Below, piece by piece: positions 47,300 to 56,887 of a stretch of 64,000 nucleotides of DNA. The stretch covers positions 15,058,068-15,122,067 of the forward strand of contig NC_066833.1 in the NCBI RefSeq assembly GCF_001640805.2, given 5' to 3'. Made by a program: the position numbers and the translations under genes. This DNA comes from Lates calcarifer (lineage: Eukaryota > Chordata > Actinopteri > Centropomidae). The notes under the pieces were generated by a model that did not search any database, was not told the origin of the DNA, and saw only the letters and a program-made list of their open reading frames with translations. Numbering within the stretch: the first letter of the stretch is position 1; every line of letters starts with the position of its first letter.

Positions 47300-47805
47300 T
47301 ATCCCTAAAACATGTGAACATCCAATTGTTGTATTGGTCTTGAACTAAGATCATCATAGTATACTATGGTCAGCTGATTCACAAAACCAGAGGGATCCTT
47401 GTCTGGTTTTGGAAACTGCATAACCATAGAACACTATTCAGTATGGGTATATGCTGACTCAGACCTTTTTGTTCCCAATTTCTTAAATACTTGTAAGTTG
47501 CTTTCCATTGAGTACAGCTTTAAGACAGAATCAGCAACAGGGTAGAAATAATCACTTAGAACACAGACCTCCTCACACACAGAGAAGAAGGGGAAGGAGA
47601 AAAGCCTTGCCTTCTTATATAGTATGAGTCGACTCTCTTGACCTTGTTCTCTGTGGTGTTAAGATGTCCTAGTTCATTCCTAGTTGCAATTGCCAAATCT
47701 TGCCAATTCTGTCAGGATGTGTACACAAAACCTAAGACTGAAGAACTAGTTCTGAAGACGTGCTGTCTAACCTTGTCAGAATTCAAATGTGTAGACAGCG
47801 ACTTG
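47300..47805. repeat. Long direct repeat, copy 1
   Basis: A roughly 500-base segment is repeated in the same orientation at 49,890-50,445. Shared stretches include 'AGTATACTATGGTCAGCTGA', 'GGATCCTTGTCTGGTTTTGG', 'CACACAGAGAAGAAGGGGAA' and 'GACCTTGTTCTCTGT', in the same order with similar spacing. No coding sequence is visible. The two copies could be LTR-like ends or two insertions of one element. Confidence 0.8.
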
Positions 47806-48494
47806 TGGACAGTATGAAGATGAGTCTGTTTAACTATTTTGTTGAGTGCTGTGTTGTGCTCTGTTGTACCTTTATTAATCACTCTAGGGGAAATTCAATT
47901 TGACAGTGGAGGTGAATACAGGTGAATTTCCATAAATACCTAAACAGCAGAAATTTAAAAACAGGAAAAATAAGACTAATGGATACAAGAGATCTGTGTG
48001 TATACATATGTACAAGTTGTAGGTAATGGTGACAGACTGTGAGTGGTGTATGGCTGTCATAGTCAGTGGAGGTAGAAGGTATTGGATGCTGTGGCACTGT
48101 AGAATCTGATGGCAGGAAACAGCCTCCCAAGTAATATGACACATGTGGATAGATTAGTCTGTGACTGTTTAGGTGGTACAGAGTGTCTGAGGTTTACATC
48201 GTTCGTTAACGGCCATAGTTTGTGTTTAATCAGCAGTTGAACCATGCAAAGCTGGCAAGCCACTTTGCAAAGAGGTTTGGAAACTTGTGGAGCCTGGAAG
48301 TCGAGGCAGTGTGCAGGACTTGGTGAGCTCAGGTCAGGCCACAGCATTATAGGTTTCTGAAGAATGGACATCTGACTTGGACAAAGAAAAAACACAATGT
48401 TAGTATAAAGCAAGCAAAGATTACAAAGATGTATAATATGTATAATATCTGAGAGAACACACCTGAAGGCATCACGTGGCACAGAGGCAGTAGT

Positions 48495-48547
<53 letters not shown>

Positions 48548-49164
48548 CATCAAGAGGGTTTGGTATAGTTTGGCCTTCCTCTCCTTCCTCCTTCCTCCTT
48601 CCTCACAGCTGTCCAAGACATAGCTTCTCTGGGTCAGGGCATCCCATGTTGACTTTTCTGAAGCCACCAGAAACTGGAAACTACTGCAACTTCCATCACC
48701 ATATGGCTACGGCGACCTACAACTATTCATCCAAAAAAGTACAGTAAGATGTACGGTTTCCTGTAATTTATTATTTTTTCTAAGAATGCCTCTGATTTCT
48801 CTTTGATTAGAGTAACCAATTCTGGAGGAACAAAACTTCTTTTGTTTAGACATTCCAATTGTACTACTGTATACTAAATTTGTGGCTATATAATCAGAGC
48901 ACATTAGGTGAATGCCAGATGCTGGTACTATTGTGGTACTGCTTGAGAGTAGGTGACATTTAGGAATGGGGATTTGGTCAAATGTTATGTATTACATCAT
49001 TCATACTTAAAAAGTGTGAATCAACTGGTGTCTGATTTAAACTGACAGGATTGAACTGTCAGAACTGAGCAATGGTGCGAGTACCACAGTTGACCTTTTT
49101 GCTACAGGAGGGATTTTGGTGTCAGGGCTTCTTTGAGAATACTGAAGGAAACTCGTGTCCAACT
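47806..49164. other. Non-coding stretch between repeats
   Basis: Contains a 'TTTATTAATCACTCTAGGGG' segment like those common in teleost retroelements, and a CAG microsatellite at 48,495-48,545. Minus-strand frames with leucine runs are translations of that microsatellite. No gene is supported. Confidence 0.5.
48495..48545. repeat. (AGC)17 trinucleotide microsatellite
   Basis: About 17 perfect AGC units followed by ATCATCA. No exon context is visible, so it is treated as a non-coding CAG/CTG repeat. Confidence 0.95.
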
Positions 49165-51065
49165 GTATAGTGATTGATCCTTTGATTCCACCTTTTATAA
49201 TTTACATTTCAACACATCTGTCTGAAGGTCTAAAACACAAAGCTGGCATCCTGCTTAGACAACCAAGTAGAATTGGATACATCTGAACATGTTGAATGGT
49301 TAGATAGCATCTGAAACTCCCTCCACTCACACACATACCTTTCCAAGGCCATGGCTAACAGGCATCTGTGTTGCCCATCATCTATAACTTCTCAGAATCA
49401 ACAATCTGACTGACACACCTCACGCCATAACTGGCCAGCTTGGTGCATCATTTGGGACAAAGCTTAATCCAGTGTGCTGGTTTGTTACACAGAAAACTGG
49501 TATCAGCCAACTGTCCAGACAAACTTCCTCCTCAGCTCCCGATTCTGTAGCCTCTCAAAGGTTCCCCTCTATGCATTAAGCCCCATTTGACTGCACATCA
49601 TACAATCCCACTGCATTTTCCCCAGGTCTCATTTTCTCTTCATGCAGCATGACAACATTTGCTGCTGCTGTTTACACATCTGCAAAGGGAGCCATTTCCT
49701 AATTAAGCATTATTTTTTACATGTTTTCTAATGCAAGACATGGCCATTAATGCTTGACCCTAATTCACACAAATGCTTCAGACTATTCATACTATCTTTA
49801 AGTGCTAATGTTAAACATGCTTTCTTTCTAGCATATACATTAACTGGGTTTTATATTACCCTTATACAGTTATCTCTAAAAACATCTCCAATTGTTGTTT
49901 GTATTGGAGTAACATAATAGTATACTATGGTCAGCTGATTCACAAAAGCAGATGGATCCTTGTCTGGTTTTGGAAACTGCACAACCACAGCACACAACTC
50001 TGTAGGGGTCCATGGTCTATATGCTTACTTGTAAGGCTAGGTTTTTTTCCATTTCTTTAAAACTTTTAAATCACTGATACATCATAAATTTAAGACAGAC
50101 AATCAGCAACAGGGTCTAATTTAGCAATTATTACACTGAAAGCATAGACTTCCTCACACACAGAGAAGAAGGGGAAGGAGAAAAGCCTTGCCTTTGTATG
50201 TGATATGAGTCGACTCTGCTGACCTTGTTCTCTGTAGTGTTAAGATATCCAAGCTCATTCCTGGTTGTCATTGCCAAATTTGGGGGGAAAACTGCAAAAG
50301 TTTAATACAAATTTTGCTGAATCTGTCAGAACGTGTGCAAACAGAGAACTTAAAATCTCCATCTGACATTGCAAAGTTAGGGTCTCGCAGATCTAGTTCT
50401 GAAGACATGCTGTCCAACCATGTCAGAAACCAAATATGTAGACAGGGTCAAACATTTCAAGTTATATGCTGGGTCAATAGTCTACTGCCACATCCTACAA
50501 AACATGTAAAACCAATAATGCCAAATTAGAAACCACTCCCTTTGCAGGTGTGACAAAAGCAGCAGTGAACATTGAAAAACAACATGATGAGAAAAATGCT
50601 ACCTGGCTACAATGAAGTAAGATCATTTATGCACATCCAAACAAGGATTAATACAGAGGGGGGAATTTTAAGGAGGCTACAGAATCAACAGCTGAGGTAG
50701 AACGTTGTCTAAACAACTGGCTAATAGCTGTTTCCTGTGTCATAAACCAGGACACAGAATTAAGCTTTGTCCCAAATGATTCTCTAAGCTGGCCAATTGT
50801 GACATGAAGTACACCTGTCAGACTGTTAATTCTAGAAAGCTACAGATGATGGGCAAACGCATACTTATTAGCCAATGTTGGAAAGGTGTGTGTGTGTGTG
50901 GGGGGGGAGTTTCAGATGCTATCCAAACATCCAACATGAAGTTCAGATGTATCAAATCCCACTAGGTCATTTTAACAGGTTGCTAGTAGCCGTGTCTTTG
51001 GCCTGTAGACAGACATGAAATACAAATAAATCAAACAAAAAAGGGATCAAAAGGATCCAATAGAG
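49165..51065. mobile_element. Large foldback (inverted-repeat) element
   Basis: The left arm (about 49,165-49,735) matches the reverse complement of the right arm (about 50,495-51,065) along its whole 570 bases, with scattered substitutions. Examples of paired blocks: 'GATACATCTGAAC' (49,279) with its complement near 50,945; 'TTTGGGACAAAGCTTAAT' (about 49,451) with ATTAAGCTTTGTCCCAAA (50,760); 'CTGCAAAGGGA' (49,680) with TCCCTTTGCAG (50,538). The spacer of about 760 bases contains copy 2 of the direct repeat. No transposase is visible. It looks like an old non-autonomous foldback element or an inverted duplication; I do not recognise the family. Confidence 0.75.
49890..50445. repeat. Long direct repeat, copy 2 (inside the foldback spacer)
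   Basis: Same orientation and motif order as the copy at 47,300-47,805. Here it continues through 'CTGAAGACATGCTGTCCAAC' and 'ATATGTAGACAGGGTC' toward the right arm of the foldback element. Confidence 0.8.
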
Positions 51066-52045
51066 TACAACAGAGATCTTGCATCATACAAGCTGTCACT
51101 CATTCAACGCTACAGCTGTCTCCTGTAAATCTCATGAAAATGGTGAGATATAAGGCCAATTTTTCACCCTTTCACCCAACAATTCACTTAACAATGGCAA
51201 TTAACATATCATTTAGGTTTTCATAGCCATCGTTGCTGTTGATCTCATCACCAATAGATTGAAAATTAAGTATCCAAATTACGAATAAACAGAGGTATCC
51301 GAGTTGTCTCTTTCTGCCAGGTTTACTTCCTCCAAGAGAACCCAAACGCGCTATCAATTAGTTTTAAGAACAATCCCAAGTACATATGAATTGCCCGAAA
51401 TATATGTTGTTTGATGCCGCAGCGCATATTGTCCGCAAATGATGCTACTGTACCCTTGTAACGCTCTGCAGGGGTGGGCTAAAATTCCCCTGCTGGGAGG
51501 CCTCCCAATATGCCGCACAAACACTGACGCGAAACAGTACCGTTCCAGACCTACTTGAACTCAAAAGGTTCTACTCGTTTCTCCAGTTAGGATTAAACTT
51601 GGCAGTGAGACAAGCCAGCCTTTAATTTCAAAATCTAATTAAAATGTGAAGTTCAATAAACATAAAAAGTGGTATAAAATACTAATAGGCAGTCTGAGAC
51701 TAATCTTAGAATTTCCTCCAGCAGTCATGGAAACCCAACTATCAAAATGCCTGCCTTTTCATACTTAAGGCTGCATATGTAACCCTGAAGTTTAGGTGGT
51801 ACATAGTGCTGCCTCATGATGGAGACACAGAGACTGAAACAGACAGGAAAAGAGAAACAGAGAAAGACAGACAAAAAGAGAAAGACAGAGACAAAAAAAA
51901 AAGAGGCAGAAACAAAGAGACCGATTAACAAAGCTAAAGACAGACCAAAAAAAAATTTTAAAAAAAATAACACACACACAGACAAAGAGACAGATAATCA
52001 AAAGATAAGCAAAGACAGAAAATCAGACAAACATAAGCACATAAG
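51066..52045. other. Non-coding sequence with GACA/GAAA-rich tract
   Basis: No gene is seen. From about 51,820 to 52,030 the plus strand is an irregular purine-rich repeat of AGACAGA/AAAGAGA units. A similar GACA-rich tract occurs at 52,620-52,840. Open frames across these tracts are low-complexity artefacts. Confidence 0.6.
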
Positions 52046-52163
52046 CAGGGTGGCCAAGGCAGCACAGTCACAGTGAAAGAGCTAAAACACAACAGGATTA
52101 AAAATAAGAAAAATTACACTTACTTTGTTTTGAAGATTCTTAGTCATCCAGGTCATGGTATTT

Positions 52164-52266
52164 CTAAGTGCTATACAAAGGCAAGTGGGCAGAACTGAAG
52201 AATCCATTCTTATTAAAGGTCTTCAGGAACCTCATGCAAGTCCACTTGCCTTCATACAGCACTTAG
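52164..52266. repeat. Short interspersed hairpin repeat
   Basis: Left arm 52,164-52,188 and right arm 52,242-52,266 are complementary over 25 bases with three mismatches. The centre reads 'GAACTGAAGAATCCATTC' and 'GGTCTTCAGGAA', which resembles a common teleost repeat containing GAACTGAAGAAGCC. Resemblance is from memory only. It separates two of the microexon-like modules. Confidence 0.55.
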
Positions 52267-53399
52267 GAAAAAAGATACTTACTTTCTGTAGATTTGCCTT
52301 AAAACAAGTTGTTGAACCAAAGTTGATCCAAGGCAGTAGATAGAAGTAAATAGTCAAGGCACATGCCATTTTTATCTACCAATTCCTTCCATGCATTAAT
52401 GGACAATGTTCCTGTCCTGCACGATCAGTTCAGTTGATGGTAATTGTGGTTGTCTTTTTATTTGCATATTATGTATTTCTTGCCAATTACATGTAAATGT
52501 TAATTTTCTGTACTGCTTTAGCAATATAAGTTTCTGTGCCGTCAGGTTTTGATAGTTGGTCAATAAGTATTTGACAGTTGGTCAGTCCAATAAACTACAG
52601 TCATCGTCAATATAGATAATTTGACAGTGGGTCAGACACAGAGACAACATACAGACAGTGACACAGACAGTACAATAAAGGTCATGTGCATGTCAGTCTG
52701 GTCAGACACAGAAACAGACAAAGACAGACCAACAAGATACAAAGACAGAGTCAAACAAAAACAAAGAGAGGCAGACAAAAAGACAATGGCAGACACAGAC
52801 AGGGAAGATACAGACAGAGAGACAAAGACAGACACACAGTATCAGTGTGTGCATGTGTCTGGGAGGCACAGTGGCCAAAACACAAATGGAAAAAACAGTG
52901 GACAGGGAGAGTGTAAAGATCAGTGTGTGTGCATGTGTGTGTCTTAGTGTGAGAAACAGGGGAAGAAAAGGCTGGGACGGCGGCCATAATTAAGCAAACA
53001 CGGGACTTACTTGTTTGTAGTTTCACTGTCAAAATGAGACACCGATTATACAGACTAAGACGGGTAGGCGGACGGATGGCCAATTATCATGGATGGATGT
53101 CCTCTTGGATGGATGAATGGCAAAAAAAAAAAACAAAAATAGGCAGTCATGGCACTGTGGTTTTGCTTCACACGGCGGCCAAGGAAAACCACAGCACATG
53201 GTCGACGGATGCGCACACAAATTGACAAGGACAAACACAGTGATAGCACGGCGGCCATCAAAAACATGGACAAAAGATGGACAAACACAAGATGGACAGA
53301 CAACAGGCTGATTAGAGACTTCTACTTGTACACAAAATCCATTCCCTGTCACACTGAAAAAAACTGACTCAATAATTTTTCTCCCAAAGGGTGGTATAA

Positions 53400-53440
53400 A
53401 TGACTGCAGGAATGGGTGGGAGAGCCATTCCTGCAGTCAT
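53400..53440. repeat. Perfect 16-bp hairpin
   Basis: ATGACTGCAGGAATGG (53,400-53,415) pairs exactly with CCATTCCTGCAGTCAT (53,425-53,440) across a nine-base loop. Both arms are intact although the surroundings are diverged. Confidence 0.85.
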
Positions 53441-53493
53441 CTATTAAAACCCCGCCAAATACAATTAAGAGAAATTACACTCTGAGGTCTAAA

Positions 53494-53543
53494 AATTTAG
53501 ATGTTTAGATGATAAGAATGGATATCATCTAAACATCTAAGTT
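53494..53543. repeat. Near-perfect 21-bp hairpin
   Basis: The arm 53,494-53,514 pairs with 53,523-53,543 over 21 positions, with a single G-T wobble and an eight-base loop. It lies about 50 bases from the hairpin at 53,400-53,440. Confidence 0.85.
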
Positions 53544-53560
53544 TTAACAAGTGCTCGGCC

Positions 53561-53868
53561 ACGTTGGATGGATAAACGAGAAAAGGGATAGATCGTTAGA
53601 GATCGACACAGTGGCCGAGTTAAAAGGGGGAGGGATAGAGATTGGAGATGGCACGGCGGCCCAAAAATAACAAAAAAAATAACAAACAAAGACGCAAAAC
53701 CTCAGTTTTTGTAGACTGATCGGCAGTCATATTGGATGGATAAACGAGAAAAGGGATAGATCGTTAGAGATCGACACGGTGGCCGAGTTAAAAGGGTGAG
53801 GGATAGAGATTGGAGATGGCATGGTGGCCTAAAAATAACAAAAAAAATAACAAACAAAGACGCAATCC
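53561..53868. repeat. 135-base direct repeat, two copies
   Basis: Copy 1 (about 53,561-53,695) and copy 2 (about 53,734-53,868) are nearly identical from 'TTGGATGGATAAACGAGAAA' through 'GATCGTTAGAGATCGACAC', 'GTGGCCGAGTTAAAAGGG' and 'GATTGGAGATGGCA' to 'AACAAACAAAGACGCA'. They are separated by 38 unrelated bases. Their similarity is much higher than that between array modules, so this is a recent local duplication. Confidence 0.85.
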
Positions 53869-54387
53869 TCTTCTTTTGTATGAATGCTGAAATTGAAATT
53901 AGCTAGTTTTGGCACAGCAGCCAAGCAAAACTCAAGCACATAAAGTTTAAAAAAAGCTTACTTTTGAAGATCTACCAGTGCCTGTTGAGGATCCATGAAG
54001 AAATTCTGTTTGAAGATCCACCAGGAAAATAAATGTTGGATGATGTATGCACAGACACATTGAACTAATGAGAGGACAGTCACATCCAACACATAAAGTG
54101 CGTGGACTGACTTTTTGTTCCAGTGATTTGACATGAGCTTTAGATTGCTTGATGTTGAAACCAGTTCTCAGTTGAGAAAACTCATATTGTGTATTTAAGG
54201 CCAATTAATAAATTTGGCCAAGGGTCTAGAATCTATTTCTAAATAATGAATTTAATCCGCTATGATAACCTGAAGGAAATGCGTTTGTGTGATGATGCAT
54301 TGACAAAGAAACAGACAACCCTAAAGGATTTTCATTACAGTCTAAAAAAAAAAAAAAAAAAAAAAAGTCACTGTAACATAAATCTAG

Positions 54388-54486
54388 AGTAGGGCTGAAG
54401 GATATTGCAATCCTTTAAAAAAAGATTTTGGCTACGGTCTGTGCCAAACTAGCATAATATTTTTTTATCAATTGTTCAGCCCTACT
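54388..54486. repeat. Small inverted-repeat element
   Basis: AGTAGGGCTGAA (54,388-54,399) pairs exactly with TTCAGCCCTACT (54,475-54,486). 'AGGGCTG' ends are typical of short non-autonomous elements in teleosts. A poly-A run precedes it. Confidence 0.65.
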
Positions 54487-54644
54487 ATAGAGAGACATAA
54501 GCAGGAAGGCATGGTGACCACCCAAAACTTAACAACTTAAAATTAAAGAATATAAAAATGGGACTCACCAATTGTAGATTTACCTAAAAAGGGAAAGGGG
54601 TTAGTGCACAAATATTGATCCAAGCTTATCAGACAGACAGAAGT

Positions 54645-54680
54645 CAATAGTCATGGCACAGCACTGTGCCATGACTATTG
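54645..54680. repeat. Perfect 17-bp hairpin built from the array motif
   Basis: CAATAGTCATGGCACAG (54,645-54,661) is followed after two bases by its exact complement CTGTGCCATGACTATTG (54,664-54,680). The AATAGTCATGGCACAG motif itself occurs singly in other array units (for example near 52,344 and 55,382), so this looks like an inverted duplication of a module edge. Confidence 0.85.
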
Positions 54681-55083
54681 ATTGCCATGACCAGCAATAT
54701 ATCCTCTGACTTAACATCTTTCTTTATACCACACTAAAAACTCTCCCCTCCTATCATCATCTATTACAGCTAAGAACCAACAAGCTATCTACTATTTAAC
54801 TGAAATAAAACCTGTCTGACTCACCACAAAGCCCTGAAAGAGTCCCTTCAGTCTCTGCACCAATCAATCAAAAAAACCATCAATCATGCTCTGACCCTAC
54901 AACTCACTCTTCCTGGTCACACTATCACCAACTTAACAAAACCAGAGCCAGTCTCTCTCTTACTGTGTATTTAAGTCCAAAAATACAAACTAGGGGACAA
55001 AATTTCTCTCCAAGCTTTGAAACAATCAGCAGAATAAGCTCACTATCCAAACAACAACAAATCCAAAGACATCTAAATGCTCC

Positions 55084-55118
55084 AATTGTGTCGGGAGGGC
55101 AGTCCTCCCGACGCAATT
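55084..55118. repeat. Near-perfect 15-bp hairpin
   Basis: AATTGTGTCGGGAGG (55,084-55,098) pairs with CCTCCCGACGCAATT (55,104-55,118) with one wobble pair and a five-base loop. Confidence 0.8.
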
Positions 55119-55295
55119 AAGAGATTGGCTATCTGCTCCTCAACACAGAGAAGAAAAACAAGGAGAAACACAAAGACAAACAAAGAGAGACAAAGAATGG
55201 GTGGCCATGTTGGACGAACGGGCGAAATAATTTGGTGGCCATGTTCAAATTGGATGCGCAGGCTATGACTATGTCCGCGAGACGGATGTTGTTAC

Positions 55296-55303
<8 letters not shown>

Positions 55304-55326
<23 letters not shown>

Positions 55327-55329
55327 TAT
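55304..55329. repeat. (AT)13 microsatellite
   Basis: A perfect AT dinucleotide run following a short A tract. Confidence 0.95.
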
Positions 55330-55689
55330 GACGCAGCGGCCAAGCAAAGACACATAATACACAAAGCTCATTGGACAAACAAATAGTCATGTCACAGCGA
55401 CCATGACAACCCACAGCAAAGACAGAGAGAGAGAGGGGAGGATGTAAAAGTCAGTGTGCGTGCATGTGTGCGTGTTTGTGAGAGCGGCGCGGCGGCCTTC
55501 AAAAACACAGAATAAAAAGAAAAATGAGTCTTACTGGTTCGTAGATCTACCTGCGGGAAAAGGGGGGGGAAAAGAAAGAAAAAAATTAGTCTGATTCACT
55601 TCTCAAGCCTCTGACAGTTTGGCAATTTCCTAACGTTGAAATTCGCTTTGGTATCTGTAGTATTATAAGAGTACAGACTTTGGAAACAT

Positions 55690-55935
55690 GATAAAAGCAG
55701 GAGATGATATACTGCAAGGATCTGCGTTTCCCGAGTGCAGTAAAACTAACCACGTTATTCGAAACAACTATGTTACAGAGTTAATGAGCCTAACAGCAAC
55801 CAGCACACTCTCGCAGCAATAACATTAACGCTAAATACGCTAACTCGAGACTACTTCAATGGCATCACTTACTTTTCTTGGTGAGTCTTAATGGAGAAGT
55901 TCTCCCGGCGTCTTTTCATCACATCTTACAGGAGG
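55690..55935 (-). repeat. Promoter-proximal duplicated unit, copy 1
   Basis: This segment is a diverged direct copy of 56,500-56,755. Shared blocks in order include 'GCAATAACATTAACGC', 'GCTAACTCG', a TTACT-type donor complement, 'GTGAGTCT' and a CCCGGCGTCTTTTCATC / CCCGGTGTCTCTTAACTTTTC pair. On the minus strand it ends in a consensus donor (AGAAAA|GTAAGT, exon end at 55,873). It looks like a duplicated first exon plus its downstream intron start. Confidence 0.65.
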
Positions 55936-56499
55936 GCGTTGATCTGTTGTAGATTTAAAAAGTGGCAAAAACAAACATTTTAGTGACTGTGACTCACAAA
56001 TGCTCCACTAAATTATACTGCAGCAGCTGTTCGCGGTTGTCCGGTACACCACGTGTGTTCAATGCTACCTGGGGAGGCTTATTTTCATTTATTTGATTGC
56101 CTCAGCTGTTTCAGAGTTCTGATATCAATGTGTGACTTAACGCATTAAGCACCACACATTTTCAGCTTATGTTCAGTTAAAAATAAATAATTATATAAGC
56201 GAGCAAACAAAGCAGGTAATATTCACCTTCAGCCAGGCCTTTTGCACCGACTTGAACCAAAACGCTCCGCGAGCTTGAGGCCGCGAGGCCTGTCGCTTGG
56301 CTCACATTGCTGTGTTTGTGCAGTTAAAACAGGCCAAATGTATTTTCACGGCGGATTACCTCCTTCAGAATTTAATCCATTCATAACTAATAGTTTACGG
56401 ATTAATCCCCTGCACCTCTAAGCAATCACACACCACTCCGACTTTCCTTTGATAAATTCTGTGAATTTGCAATTAAATAGGGAGACTTAATGAAAACAA

Positions 56500-56755
56500 G
56501 ACAGCATATGGTGCAAAAGCCGGCGTTCCCACAGTGCAGTAAGGTTAAATATGTTATGCTAAACAAACATGATAAGTTAAAAACTTCAGGAGCCCAACAA
56601 ACATCGGCACACCTGACAGCAATAACATTAACGCCAAGCTAACTCGCAGCTAACTTAGAAGCCTTACTAACCTTTCTCAGTGAGTCTCCGAGCTCCTCCT
56701 GTCGTTGGACGCAATCGTCCCGGTGTCTCTTAACTTTTCCGAACATTTCTGACAA
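56500..56755 (-). repeat. Promoter-proximal duplicated unit, copy 2
   Basis: The partner of 55,690-55,935, about 820 bases away in the same orientation. On the minus strand it ends in a donor GAAAG|GTTAGT (exon end at 56,672). It lies directly downstream of the minus-strand TATA box at 56,863-56,869. Confidence 0.65.
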
Positions 56756-56805
56756 GGGCAGTTGCGGGTTTGAGCCCCCGGGGTTTTAAATTTCAACCCC
56801 GCCAT
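56677..56805 (-). CDS. Short open frame in a putative minus-strand first exon
   Basis: A 42-codon open frame starts at the ATG whose A is at 56,805 and stops five bases before the donor at 56,672. It begins MAGLKFKTPGAQ and contains a CPCQKCSEKL stretch with three closely spaced cysteines. It is the second ATG after the predicted start site; the first gives only a 12-codon frame. I recognise no family. The copy at 55,690-55,935 does not keep this frame intact, so coding is doubtful and the exon may be non-coding. Confidence 0.2.
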   Translation of the reverse strand: MAGLKFKTPGAQTRNCPCQKCSEKLRDTGTIASNDRRSSETH

Positions 56806-56851
56806 GAAGCGACCGACACCACCGTCACCATGGTGTGCAAATTTCGGCGTC

Positions 56852-56887
56852 TGACGTCATGGTTTTATAGTTGGAGGGCGCATGCGC
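56852..56887 (-). promoter_or_regulatory. Minus-strand core promoter with TATA, CRE and NRF-1 sites
   Basis: Within 36 bases lie an exact NRF-1 palindrome GCGCATGCGC (56,878-56,887), a minus-strand TATAAAA (56,869-56,863) and a full CRE palindrome TGACGTCA (56,852-56,859). Flanking DNA is CpG-rich compared with the region. The TATA orientation predicts transcription leftward from about 56,835, away from rpgr, whose ATG is about 850 bases to the right. The NRF-1 and CRE sites are symmetric and could also serve rpgr. Confidence 0.6.

Larger units (their letters stand above)
52046..55560 (-). repeat. Degenerate array of microexon-like modules (minus strand)
   Basis: Six related short segments on the minus strand each sit between an AG acceptor and a GTAAGT-like donor: 55,550-55,535 (GTAGATCTACGAACCA), 54,583-54,569 (GTAAATCTACAATTG), 53,981-53,962 (core GGTAGATCTTCAAAA), 53,025-53,011 (TGAAACTACAAACAA), 52,297-52,283 (GCAAATCTACAGAAA) and 52,138-52,124 (AATCTTCAAAACAAA). 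Four are exactly 15 nt; the others are 16 and 20 nt. Flanking DNA is also repeated: a GGCCGCCGTGCC-like block downstream on the minus strand and, for two units, TGTGCC(A/T)TGACTATT and a CTTGGATCAA block upstream. Hairpins, a 135-base direct repeat and GACA-rich tracts lie between units. I do not recognise this as a known gene or repeat family. Confidence 0.5.

Noticed and set aside
48347..48667. A 106-codon minus-strand open frame with a leucine run
   Set aside because: The leucine run is the translated CAG microsatellite and the flanks lack any domain.
51816..52076. Lys/Thr/Gln-rich open frame
   Set aside because: Translation of an irregular GACA/AAAGA repeat tract, with no homology or conserved start.
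52621..52947. Open frames of about 108 codons on both strands
   Set aside because: Same reason: a GACA-rich minisatellite, open in several frames.
54810..54840. A further 9-base microexon-like site on the minus strand (CTTTCAG ... GTGAGTCAG)
   Set aside because: The splice sites look good but the enclosed bases do not match the array core, so it was not counted as a unit.
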